Shown piece after piece: positions 1 through 9,797 of a stretch of 64,000 bases of DNA (position 1 is its first letter; each line of letters starts with the position of its first letter). The position numbers and the translations under genes were made by a program. Where the stretch lies: NCBI GenBank assembly GCA_951802195.1, contig OX637620.1:1674001-1738000 (forward strand), given 5' to 3'. Source of the stretch: Tausonia pullulans (Eukaryota; Basidiomycota; Tremellomycetes; Cystofilobasidiales; Mrakiaceae). The notes beneath the pieces were generated by a model. That model was not told the DNA's origin, ran no database searches, and saw nothing but the letters and a program-made list of their open reading frames with translations.

Positions 1-171
1 GGAGGGAGGCAAGTAGAAAGAAGGGCGAGTAGAACGGGTGGAGGGAGAACTTCGACTGCCAAAGAGGAAGATTACCTCTCTGCCCGAGGAGGAGGATAGA
101 ATCAGTCAGCTCAAGCTTCAGTCAGCTGAATATCAGGCTAAATCCAGACCCACAGCAAGCTAGCTAGCCAG
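1..171. other. Left edge, 3' flank of the first gene
   Basis: This stretch lies downstream of the minus-strand gene that ends at 172. It carries a GCTAGCTAGC-type tetranucleotide run at about 156-173, directly after that gene's stop codon. I see no coding signal in it. Confidence 0.6.
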
Positions 172-1344
172 CTAGATATAGGTGATGGTAGTCGCGAGCT
201 TGTATATCCACCTGACGTCCCTCCAGGCGGCATGGATAAACGCAAGCAGCCACGCTCGAAGAGCCGCTCGGTCTATCCAGCGTCTACCGCGAGCCTGAAA
301 TGCCATGATGGCGAGGAGCAAGGCGAGCGACGAGACAACGTTCGTGACGAAGGGCTTGTGGGCAGCGAGCGTGTTTACGACGCGCTGGAGGCCGCGAGGA
401 GGCGAAGGTGCTGGCTTGTCAAGATCGAAGTCCTGAATCGAGAGGCCAGAGGAAGCGGGCGAGGTGAAGGCCGAGGAGCGAGAGGAATGTGAGTCGATGG
501 CCGGGGAGGGAGGGAAGCCGAATTCTGGGATGGTGACTGCGTCGGGCGATGGCGGAGTTGCTGATGATGAGTCCTCAATTTCTGTTGCTGGAGGTGTTTG
601 TATGGTCTTCAAATCGTCTAATCGGGCGATGATGCGCTGGGCGAGGGATATTGAAGAAGAAGAGTTAGCGTACAAGCTGGGTGTCAAGCGACAGCGATCA
701 TATGCGCCTATGCTCACCTGCTTTTTCGATTCTGAGAGCACCATGTTCCATTCCACCAGTCTCTTCGCCTCCTCTAGCCCAACCTCATTCCCACCGCCAG
801 CCAGAACGTCAACAAGATAGTGCTCCAAGAGCGCGCCGTAGCCCTCGAGAGCCTCAGCGGCCCATTTGGCCGAGCTTGTCGCTTCAACAGCTCCGTCCAG
901 CCATTCGGCCGGTACGGTAGCGAGGAACGCCTCAATGATCTCGCGGGCCTTGAGGGGATGCCCGAGAAGGGACATCGACGAGATGGAGAGAGTCTGGACA
1001 AGCGTCGGCGGGAGGACCGGCTGGGGAGTAGCCGACGTGAGGAAGAGGGAGGTCGTTCGGTTGAGAAGGTCGTCGAAGAATGCCGCTGCATCGTCTCCTC
1101 CCAGCCCTCTTGTTCTGTCCTTATGTGACTCCTTCCAGCCGATGACTGAGGCGGTCACGAAGAGGGCGGCGGCCTCCCGGCGCCATCGCTCCTGGCTCCG
1201 CGTCTTGGAGAGGAGGTCGAGACCCCAGGTCTGCGACGGCGCTGGTGGGAGACGGGCGAATAGGGTCTCGAGAGAGGATAAAGCCGTGGAGATGTCTCTT
1301 CGGATGAAGGCTGTGGACGCCGTCTGGAAGAGGGCGGAGGTCAT
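172..1344 (-). CDS. Tail-anchored helical membrane protein, possibly Pex26-like peroxin
   Basis: One long minus-strand reading frame of 390 codons. The N-terminal two thirds are predicted helical and rich in Leu and Ala, in the style of TPR-like helical repeats. A Ser/Pro-rich linker follows, then one hydrophobic segment close to the C-terminus (around VVSSLALLLAIMAF) and a short basic tail. Tail-anchored topology with a helical cytosolic domain is the layout of fungal Pex26/Pex15, which recruit the Pex1/Pex6 ATPase to peroxisomes; that link is inference from architecture and length only. An 81-nt intron with GTGAGC donor, GCTAAC branch and CAG acceptor fits at 637-717. It is in frame and stop-free, so the mature protein would be 363 residues if spliced. 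The gene is divergent from XAP5, with about 300 nt between the start codons. Confidence 0.6.
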   Translation of the reverse strand: MTSALFQTASTAFIRRDISTALSSLETLFARLPPAPSQTWGLDLLSKTRSQERWRREAAALFVTASVIGWKESHKDRTRGLGGDDAAAFFDDLLNRTTSLFLTSATPQPVLPPTLVQTLSISSMSLLGHPLKAREIIEAFLATVPAEWLDGAVEATSSAKWAAEALEGYGALLEHYLVDVLAGGGNEVGLEEAKRLVEWNMVLSESKKQVSIGAYDRCRLTPSLYANSSSSISLAQRIIARLDDLKTIQTPPATEIEDSSSATPPSPDAVTIPEFGFPPSPAIDSHSSRSSAFTSPASSGLSIQDFDLDKPAPSPPRGLQRVVNTLAAHKPFVTNVVSSLALLLAIMAFQARGRRWIDRAALRAWLLAFIHAAWRDVRWIYKLATTITYI

Positions 1345-1646
1345 GCTGCTGATGATGGTTGACAGAGAAAGGAGGAGTGAGCCGGCTGTCTGACCGAAGA
1401 GGTGCCCAGCCGCACGGGTCAGTCGCTCGTCTTCTTCACTGTCCCGTATTAGCGAACGAAGACCTTTGCACGAAGAAAGTTATAAGTACTGCCGTGTGAC
1501 CCCTTCCACTTTCGAGACGATGTTTGAGGAGGAGTCGGGCGATGTTGGCAAGCAAGGGAAGAGACAGCTCGAAAGGACAGGCCGTGTGACCGGGGTCCTC
1601 CGTAGCGCGAGCGATTCCCCTCCAACCGCAACGACGACGCACCCCC
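1345..1646. promoter_or_regulatory. Divergent promoter between the Pex26-like gene and XAP5
   Basis: This is the 302-nt gap between two divergent start codons (1344 minus, 1647 plus). It must hold both promoters and 5' leaders. I could not identify a specific factor site; open frames inside it look like chance. Confidence 0.5.
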
Positions 1647-3270
1647 ATGTCCAATTCTCACGAGTGAACACCCTCAAGAGCCTCTCCAAAGTCTCTCATT
1701 CTGATGCCTCCCCCTCTCCAGTGAAAAACGCCGGCAGGCTATGTTGGAGGAGAAGCGCAAGGAGATGCTTCTCAATTCGGAGAAGGCCAAGGCCGACCTG
1801 CTGAGGGCACGTTTCCGTCCTTTGCTACCTCTTGCTCGCTCGAGTTTCGTGGGCCCGTTCTAACGCGTTCGACTCTGCTGCTACCGCAGGAGACCGAGAA
1901 GAAGACCGCGGGTGCTGACCGGCACGTGGTCGTTCATCTTCCCTCGAGTCGGCTGCCCGCTAACTTGTGTCGTCGCCCTCCTCCCACAGCTTCGTCGCCC
2001 ACGTCGAGTCCATGGACGAGCGGCTCAAGAAGCAGACGATCGGCCTTGTGAACCTCAAGGACTTTCAAAACAAGCGCAAGGCTCTTGAGGAGGAGCATGC
2101 TATGCTTAGCGCCCAGGACCAGACGATCAAGTAAACCGCGTCCTTGTTGGTCTAGCTCGCGCGCTTGGGTCCTCACTCTGACATGCTTTTCTTCTTGTCC
2201 CCACCAGTCAAGACGTGAAGCGGAAGAAAGCGAAGAAGAAGGAGAAGTCGAAGCTCTCGTTCGGTGATGACGAGGAGGAGGAGACGCCGAAGAAGGGCAA
2301 GGCTGAAGGTGAGTCTCGCTCATAACCGCTCTTCCTGGTCCCCATCGACGAAGCTTTGACGACATCTGCTTTTGGGCATCTCGCCATAGGCTCGGAAAAG
2401 CGAGTCAAGGTTACCAAGAACCCTCTTGTCGACACGTCCTTTCTTCCCGATCGCGAGCGGGAGGAGCGCGAGCGGTTCGAACGCGAAGAGCTTCGCCGGC
2501 AATGGGTGCAAGACCAGGAGGCGCTCAAGAACGAGGAGATTGAGATCACGTACTCCTACTGGGATGGAGCAGGTCATCGAAGGATGGTCACGGTGCGCGT
2601 CGGACACGTCCGCTAGTCGCTGTAAGAATGGTGACTGATAATCCACTTTCCCTGCCTCCCCGCAGTGCAAGAAAGGCGATGACATTGCCACCTTCCTCGA
2701 AAAGTGCCGGCAACAGTTCCCAGAGCTCAGGGGTATCAGCGTTGACAACCTCATGTACATCAAGGTCAGCCCTTTTTCACCTGACTCTCACCTACAACTA
2801 CTGACGACCTCTCTCCAGGAGGATCTCATTATCCCACATGTGAGCTGGATTGGCCGAGCTAAGAGATAGGATCGGCTGACACTCCCTTTGTTCGCCTCTC
2901 AAGCACTACACGTTCTACGACTTTATCCTCAACAAGGCGCGAGGAAAGTCGGGCCCGCTCTTCAATTTCGATGTCCACGACGACGTACGCATGCTGCACG
3001 ACGCGACGGTCGAGAAAGACGAGTCACATGCTGGAAAGGTCGTCGAGAGGTCGTGGTATAATCGTTAGTCTCCCTAGCGAGACCGTATGGTATATCCACA
3101 GTAAGGCTGACGCTGGACCCGCCAGGCTCCAAACACATATTTCCGGCCAGTCGTGAGTCTTTGATTTCCTCATTTCCTTTGACTTTGCAGCTGACCGTGC
3201 TCTCTGTCATTCAGGATGGGAGGTGTACGACCCAGAAAAAGACTACGGATCCTATTCGATCAAGAAGTAG
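1647..3270 (+). CDS. XAP5: XAP5/FAM50 family nuclear protein
   Basis: Orthologue of FAM50/XAP5 (Arabidopsis XCT), a nuclear protein linked to spliceosome function and gene expression. Eleven exons give 313 residues: 1647-1663, 1722-1806, 1890-1921, 1990-2130, 2208-2308, 2390-2592, 2666-2764, 2819-2839, 2904-3063, 3126-3152, 3215-3270. Family signatures are visible: [68 protein letters not shown], and a C-terminal [18 protein letters not shown]. The start is an 17-nt first exon joined to the charged N-terminal helix. Introns 2 and 3 use GC rather than GT donors, both reading GCACGT; with them the frame gives the conserved region before TIGLVNL. The exon 6/7 junction is ambiguous (GTGCGC with CAG, or GTCGGA with AAG), changing two residues only. 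The gene is convergent with RRP15, with 76 nt between stop codons. Confidence 0.95.
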
Positions 3271-3346
3271 CCTGTGTGCACGCAGCAATGCCCATGTCTC
3301 CTTGTAACCACTACTCTTCGTGTCGTGTCGTGTCATGTCATCGTCA

Positions 3347-4397
3347 TTAGAGCCCGCCGCCCTTGAGGAGAGCCTCGAAGCCCTCCTTAGTGACCCTCGA
3401 GCCCTCAGCGTTGCGGCTTCCACGACCAAGGATGTTGTCCTTGCCGGCCTTCTTCTTGGGGTCTGGGAGCGGCTCGGGCGCCTCCAGCCGCGTTGAGTGG
3501 CTCTTGGCCTCCTCAGCCTGCGTCGAGCTGAGGAGGATTGTGTTGAAAAGGCGGACAACTGGGCAGACGGAAAAGAGCGTCAGTTTCGGAGCGCACTTGA
3601 TGAACCAGGGAGAGCCATCTCTCACCTCCTTTCTGGGCAACCTTCCTCAACGACCGTTCCCACTCTTGTCCACCAACACCATCCTCGCGTCCACCCCAGC
3701 CACCAAGGACATCGCGAATGCGGCCCTTGTCCTCCTTCTCCTGCCGGCTCGCCTGAAGGACGCGCCGCGCCTTAGTCTCGAGCTGCCTCGCCGAGATCGT
3801 CTTCTTGATCGACGGAGCGAGCGAAAGAATATTGGCCGACTGGACCTGGGCCGCCGCAGAGGTGGTCTTTTTGACCTTCTTGGAGGGCGCCGTTGTCGTT
3901 GAGGGGGCAGTCGCCAGGATCGACGTCAGGGTCGCTCCGAATGCCGAGGGCGACGTCGCGCGGCGCTTGCGCTCTGTGGGGCACGAAGAGAGCGTGGATC
4001 AGCTCGTACGTACTCAGGTGCCTTTTGAGAGCTGGAGAGAGGTCCACGCACTGGCAGTCTTCTTCGACTTGGCGGGCCCTCCAGGTTGCCCGGCCGCCTC
4101 GATTTCGTCCTCCGTGTCCATCCCGCCCTCCGAGTCGTCCCCGCTCTCGTCGCCCTCGCTAAGGTCGGCATCGACGTCAAACTCGTCGTCCTCATCGTCC
4201 ATCATGTCATTGTCCTCATCTTCCGGACCGGACGAGCCTTGGAGGTCGTCGAGGCCCTCCTCCCGCGCCTGGAGGACGGGCTCGGCCGGAGCGGCGGCAG
4301 GTTTCTTGCCCTTTGCTTTGGAGGAGGCGCCCTTCCCTCCGGAGAGGGAAGACGACGACACTGTCATCTTGGATTTTTTGCTTGCTGGAGGGGCCAT
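3347..4397 (-). CDS. RRP15: Rrp15-domain ribosomal RNA processing protein
   Basis: Nucleolar pre-60S assembly factor of the Rrp15 family. Three exons (4397-4052, 3973-3626, 3558-3347) encode 301 residues. The N-terminus is Lys/Ser-rich and followed by an acidic stretch (EDEDNDMMDDEDDEFDVDAD) typical of nucleolar proteins. The Rrp15 core begins at FGATLTSILATA, continues through a basic helix (ARQLETKARRVLQASRQEKE) and ends in VRLFNTILLSSTQ. Intron 1 joins KKTA to KRKRRATSPSAFG; intron 2 uses a GTGAGA donor and joins KVAQKG to VVRLFNTI. The start at 4397 is the first ATG in frame with the conserved part. The gene is divergent from ERG2. Confidence 0.9.
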
Positions 4398-4738
4398 GCT
4401 GAGAGGGGGACAGTTGATGGTTGAGGAGGGGATCTCCGAGCGAGACTGGATGCGAGCGAAGTTTCAAGAGCGACTGGCGCATGGTCCTACGCGCCACGAC
4501 GGAGTGGCTCGAAGCGTTGCCTTGGCCGCTCTCGCGCGGAGGAACTCCTTCCTCTGTTGCGCCAGGAAGCGCGTAGAGGCGACCCGACGCGTCAAACGTG
4601 ATTTCGAGGTCTTCTCCGCTCGAACCACTTTTCAGCAGTCCGACCGCCATCGTTGATCCAGACAGAGTCGCGCTCAGGCCACCAGCAACCGCCATCAAAT
4701 TCTCGATCTTTCTTCCTCTTCTCTTCTCTTAAAGTTAC
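4398..4738. promoter_or_regulatory. Divergent promoter between RRP15 and ERG2
   Basis: A 341-nt gap between divergent start codons. A pyrimidine-rich tract (around 4695-4730, TTCTTCCTCTTCTCTTCTC) sits just upstream of the ERG2 start. A minus-strand open frame crosses the region but overlaps the RRP15 leader and shows no family features. Confidence 0.5.
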
Positions 4739-6023
4739 ATGCCCTCTTCCAAGTCACTCTCGACGGCTAAGGCACCGCGTAGGGGCTCTTCTCGTCTCGC
4801 CTTTTGGGCCACTCTCGTCGCAGTTGTCGCTGTTGCTTTCGTTGCGCTTGACTCGATCAAGGTACGCCTTTGGTCGCGTTATGGGCGTGCCCAGTAACTT
4901 CTGGAGTTGTTCGAGATGAGGGATACCGGCGTCTGTCGGACTCGACCGAGACTGACAGGCAGGCGCCTTTCGCTATTTCGTCCACCACCACCACTCCTCT
5001 AGGAACGCTTCTATATCTTTGAGCCCCTGAAGCTTCACGCTGCCGCCAAGGAGGCCATCGAACTCCACTCGGACAACACGACGGCGCTCATTCACCACCT
5101 TGTTGCAACCATCGCAAAGGACCATCCTTCTTGGACCATCAACCAGGGCATGCATGACCCGTCTGAATGGGTCTGGAACAACGCAGGAGGAGCTATGGGC
5201 GCTATGACCTTGCTCCATGCATCATGCACGGAATATCTTATCGTCTGTATATTCTGCTCTTTTCGTCTGGGTCATGGTTCTGGTGTTCCTGACGGTCGAA
5301 GTACGGTTGTTTTTGGCCCTCTCCGTAGATCTTCGGCACTCCTCTGGGAACCGAGGGCCACACTGGTCGCCATACCGCCGACGAGTGAATATTTTTTCTT
5401 CTCAATCCCTAAAATCCCAATTATCAGTCTGATTTTGAATCTGTTCGAAACAGCTACTTCCACATCCTCCAGGGTGAGCAGTGGGCTGCGAAGGCCGGCG
5501 CGCTCGAGATGGAGGTTCGTGTCTTCTCTTGGCCTTCTCTGTCCTCTTGCTGTCTCTCAAACTGATGTCTTGGATTCTACTGGAACAGCGCTACCCCGCT
5601 GGATCCGTCCACCACCTCCGCCGCGGCGACGTCAAGCAGTACAGTGGGTCTTCTCTCTATCCATTTAGCGCCCGCAACGGAAGCTCATTTCACTGTACCC
5701 TTACCACTTCACAGAGTTCCACGAGGGCGGTTGGGCTCTTGAGCTCGCTCAGGGATGGATTCCTCCTATGCTTGTCAGTCCATGCCATGTTCTCTGCTTC
5801 GGGCAGCACCTAGCTGACAATGACACCATCCACTTCACAGCCCTTTGTACGCCCATCCAGGTCGCGTCTCATCCTTCCCTCTTAACTCCCACTGATCATC
5901 CTCCAATTCACCCAGGGCTTCGCCGACACCTTCTTCTCGACGCTTGACTTCCCAACTCTCTACCACACCGTCCGCATCACGGGCCGGGAGATGCTGAAGA
6001 ACCTCGCGCATGGCAAGATCTGA
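4739..6023 (+). CDS. ERG2: C-8 sterol isomerase (Erg2/sigma-1 receptor family)
   Basis: Ergosterol pathway enzyme of the endoplasmic reticulum, moving the sterol double bond from C8 to C7. Eight exons (4739-4861, 5003-5242, 5329-5384, 5454-5514, 5589-5643, 5715-5773, 5841-5846, 5916-6023) encode 235 residues, near the usual fungal length. An N-terminal membrane segment (FWATLVAVVAVAFVALDS) precedes the conserved catalytic fold: LLHASCTEYLI, FGTPLGTEGHTGRHTADDYF, VHHLRRGDVKQY, HEGGWALELAQGWIPPML and GFADTFFSTLDFPTLYHTVR. The acidic and His residues of the TADDYF and GHTGRH motifs match the family. Exon 7 is only 6 nt and supplies PF of the conserved MLPFGFADTF; the frame is correct only when it is included. 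Confidence 0.96.
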
Positions 6024-6259
6024 AAAAGAGGGATGCTTGCTTTTGCTTCGGGCTCTCAGGGGTAGTATGGGTTGGTCGTCATCATTGGCTTGAGATACAG
6101 AGCATACCCGTGGAGAAGTGAAGCAACGAAAGTAAACCAAAAAGAAAAACAAGCATAACGGTATTAGCAGGGGCAATGAACAAAAAGATGGGGAATACAA
6201 CGATTCTCTTGACTTGAGGCTAGGCGAGTTCAGAAGACAGGCGGGGAGGGTGGCAGTGA

Positions 6260-7610
6260 TCAGCGGCCGAGGACCTGCTGGAGGAGCTTGTGCATGTCGG
6301 GCCAGATCTCATCGCTCGTCTCGCCCTTGAGCTCGTGGAGGTTCTGTGCGGCGACTGTGTGTATATCGGGGCGGGAGGAGGGGGGTTAGTGGAGAGAATG
6401 CGCCAGTGAAAATGGGTTCATCACGCACAGCTGCCGTAGTACTCGAGCAGAGGGTAGGTTTGCTGGTTATAAAGCGCCAGTCGTCGCTGGAAAACCTCCT
6501 GCTCTCAACAAGCGTTGTCAGCGCCTATGCAACCCTGACCTATAGGAGCTGCGACTCACAAGGTTGTCGTCCGGCCGCTTGGTGAGCGGCTCACCGGTGA
6601 TGTCGTCGACGCCTTCAATCTTTGGCTTGTTGTACGAGTTGTTGTAGACCCTGCCAGAGGGCACGTGAATCATGCGATCTGAGATGGGCAATGTCAGCTC
6701 TCCATTCGCGCACTCTTTGCCTCCATGACCCACCAGAGATCCGATCGAGGATCGTCTCGTCTTTAACGGCGAGATTGATAATGAGACTCAGAGGGTTTCC
6801 GGCCTTTGCGAGCTCGGCATCAAGGAGAACACCCTGATTGAGGGTTCGAGGGAAGCCGTCGAGGATCCAGTTGGACGACCGGAGGGGCTCGAGCGCAGCG
6901 AGGGCGATCTTGATCATGACCTGGGAATGGGAGGGCCACGGAAAGGATAAAAGGAGGAAGCGACCAGTGTCCGGTTAAGCCCTGGGCCGGAGGAGAGCGC
7001 AGAAGTCGGCGACGTGCGCCCGAGAGCGAGACACCATCGCCGACATCGTTCATACGCACCTCGTCTGGGACAAACTCGCCCTTCGCGACGAGCTTCTTCG
7101 CATGCTGGCCGATCTCAGACCCCTCGGCGATCTCCTTCCTGAGAACATCGCCGACACTGACCTGCGAGAGTGTGAGGCGCGTCGAAAGTCAGCGAGTGCC
7201 AGACACAGGGCAAACAAGAGAGCGGCAGAGGCAAATGTACGAGGTTGACGTCCGGGTACGTTTCCATCACCATTTGTGAGAGTGTGCCCTTACCCGAGCC
7301 CTGACAACTGATGGTGTCAGCCCCAATCACACATACACCGCGAGAGAGTCGAGCCACAGCAGATACGGACAGGCTTGCCAAAGAGGACGAGTCTGAGCCC
7401 CTCGTGAGGCATTCCTTCGTACGCGCCTGCGTCGGCGCCAAGAATCGGGAGGGTGCCCGCCGTTGGGGTGGAAATGATGGACCGACGGGGGAGGAGAAGG
7501 GGGAGCGTTGACGTTGACGGTCGAAGGTGAGAGCGCGACGACAGCGAGGAGCTGGCGAGGCTGTAGACGGTGGTCGCCGGGCGGGCAAGGGTCTGTAGGA
7601 CGATGCTCAT
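6260..7610 (-). CDS. ADK2: Mitochondrial GTP:AMP phosphotransferase (adenylate kinase 3 type)
   Basis: Adenylate kinase of the mitochondrial matrix, interconverting GTP and AMP with GDP and ADP. Seven exons (7610-7371, 7300-7241, 7161-7060, 6920-6734, 6678-6560, 6498-6429, 6354-6260) encode 290 residues. The N-terminus ([18 protein letters not shown], then Ser/Arg-rich) looks like a matrix targeting signal of about 70 residues. The P-loop [11 protein letters not shown] is assembled across the first intron. [10 protein letters not shown] is the NMP-binding signature, and the LID segment [19 protein letters not shown] lacks the zinc cysteines, as in long fungal and AK3 forms. PDDN and YGS follow as expected. 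An in-frame upstream ATG at 7802 exists, but the 7610 start gives the better targeting peptide. The gene is in tandem with PHS1. Confidence 0.95.
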
Positions 7611-8160
7611 TCGTTTGAGGGGGAAGCAATAGAAGAAAATGGAGAACGGAAGGACGGAAGAGGAGAAAAGGTAAGGAGAGCGAGCGAGCGTGAGTGGGCA
7701 ACTGGGCGTTTGAAGAAGCTGAGCAGCGAGCGCGTCGAAACATTGGGGAACCGGCGGCAACGGCCGGCCCAACTTTAAAGCGGCAATGACCTGGTCTCGC
7801 AACTCTTTCTCGGTTCACTTGAACTTGGAAGCCTTTTCAGTAAAATCTCTATCTGCCTAGATAGCTATGACGGCAATGGACTAGGCGGGGTTCCTGATCA
7901 TCACGCGGCTGAATCTCGTTCGCCAAACGCGTTGAAGCCATCTAATCAGACTTGAGAATGCCATTTACCATTCCTGTCCACCATCTTTGCCATTCATGTT
8001 CCTCCCAAGATCTCTTCGTCACAGAACTCGCTCTGCGTTCCCTGGGATGACCGACGCGTCGCGCCGTCGCGCACGCCGTTACGAGCGCCGATCAGGCACG
8101 CCTCCCATACCTCGTCTTCTCCCATGGATACCTCTCTCTCCTATCAACAACTACTCGACA
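7611..8160. other. Intergenic: ADK2 leader and PHS1 3' flank
   Basis: This 550-nt interval lies between two minus-strand genes. It should contain the ADK2 promoter and the 3' end of PHS1. A plus-strand open frame starting at 7987 is antisense to PHS1 and shows no family features. I see no RNA gene or repeat. Confidence 0.5.
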
Positions 8161-9399
8161 TCAAGCTTTCTTAACCTTGGGGGGACCTCCGAGTGCCTTC
8201 TTCCTTTGCTTGATCATATAGGTGTACATGACGTACAGCGCTACCAATCAAAACGAGTGTCAGCGTCGAAACAAGATCACAAACTCGACACAACGCACCA
8301 GGAGGCCAGACTAAGAGCAGACCGCCCCGGCAGTAGTCGAGTGTCTCCCAGCTGCGGGTAGCGTGCTGGGCGAAGAATGCCTTGAAAGGCGAGAGGAGGC
8401 CGCCGTTCTTGAGGAGCTCGGCGAAAATCGGCCCAACGACAGGAAGCGTCGTGAATGAGGGGAGCGATACCCACGAGAGCCAAGCCTCGGCGCCGGCTCC
8501 GAGAGGGTAGAGGACGTAGAAGGTGGTGTAGCTGAATCGTCGGGGTAGGGTATAAGAACAAGCAAGTCGCGCAAGAGCAAGGGACGCACCGGAGCCAAAG
8601 AAGGAAGCGGGGCTCAAGACCGACAAGGCCGAGCGCGTAGAACGGGGAGCGGATGGTCTCGGTGACGGACCAGGCAAAGATGCATGCAGAGTACCAAACC
8701 GAGGTGCGAGCCTAGTGGGGAAGGACGAAGAAAAGGCGACAGATCAGTGATCCGTCTCGTCGTAGCTTTCTTCCTGCCCCTCCAACGATATGCCTACGAC
8801 TATCACAAGCACGAACGTACCTGGTTAGACTGCTCCATGCAGGCCCAGACAATCCAGAGACGGGAGGCAACCTGGGCGGCCGTGGTTGCGACGGGGGACC
8901 TAACGAACCCGATCGCCGCGTGGATGACCTCGAGGGCAGCCGCGGTCTGAACGAAGGCAACGAGCGGGCCGACAGCAGTGTACGACGACCGGAGACGGTC
9001 CAGGAGGAGGTCCTTGCTGGAGAGCGTCTTGGCCGTCGGGATTGCGCTGGCAGAGACCTTGTTGATGAATACCCAGAACTTAGCCGTCGCCGTTTGGGCG
9101 TTGGCCGAGGCGATCGTTGGCTCAGTCGACGGGTCGACGACGTGCTTGATGAGAAGGACGAGGATCGAAGCCCAGGCGGCCCAGTTGATCAGATTGTACG
9201 AAATGAGGTAGAACTTGACAAAGTGAGGCTGGGAGGCTGAGTTGGAGCAGAAGAGTAATCAGATGACGTGGTCTCGCCTCGCTGGCGACGACAAGGCAAG
9301 CCCAGGTCGTGCTCACTGACCCTTCTTGGCCGAGCCCTTCTTCCTAGCGACAGATTTCTTGACGTCTGCGTCCGAAGCAGGGAAAGTTTTGACGGCCAT
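8161..9399 (-). CDS. PHS1: Very-long-chain (3R)-3-hydroxyacyl-CoA dehydratase
   Basis: Third enzyme of very-long-chain fatty acid elongation in the endoplasmic reticulum (PTPLA/HACD family). Five exons (9399-9321, 9236-8821, 8711-8590, 8531-8299, 8240-8161) encode 309 residues, longer than yeast Phs1 because of an insert of about 40 residues after the first membrane segment (from STEPTIASANAQ to DLLLDRL). Family hallmarks are YLISYNLINWAAW at the start, ALEVIHAAIGFVRSPV, and the catalytic region LRYTTFYVLYPLGAGAEAW with the active-site Tyr and Glu. The C-terminus MIKQRKKALGGPPKVKKA is Lys-rich, consistent with ER retrieval. The first intron uses a GTCAGT donor; the nearby GTGAGC breaks the frame. 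The gene is divergent from IBA57. Confidence 0.95.
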
Positions 9400-9797
9400 A
9401 GTCGGTTGGTCGGTGTCGGGATGATGGAGGTCGGAGGTCGGAAGTCAGAGGAAGCGAGCTCTAAAGAAACGCGCGTTGGAGAGGGCCAGCCGGCTCCCAG
9501 CCTGGCTGGCGTCTCGGTCCTTGCGTCTGTCGCACTCCTCCTAGATCTTGCACGTGGTCCTTTTGCCTCGAAGGTGTGCATAATTCTAGGCAGAGGCTGT
9601 GTCGGAGAGCAAGAAGGCGAGGGTCGATGAGAGAGTCATCAAGCGCGAGCGAGACAGACATAGCACGGCCCGACCGCGCTCCTCCGTCTCCTTCCTCCGA
9701 TCCTCGCTGATTGACCACCCTCGGCCTTCCCGACAACCACATCTCAACTCCGCCTCCTCCTCTGCCCTTGCCTTGGCACCAGGGGAACCATCGCACC
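9400..9797. promoter_or_regulatory. Divergent promoter between PHS1 and IBA57
   Basis: A 398-nt gap between divergent start codons (9399 minus, 9798 plus). No conserved domain is readable in any frame across it and I recognise no specific regulatory site. Confidence 0.5.

Noticed and set aside
7317-7802. N-terminal extension of ADK2 from an upstream in-frame ATG at 7802
   Set aside because: The start at 7610 gives a typical matrix targeting peptide; the extension would put 64 residues with hydrophobic, low-complexity sequence before it.
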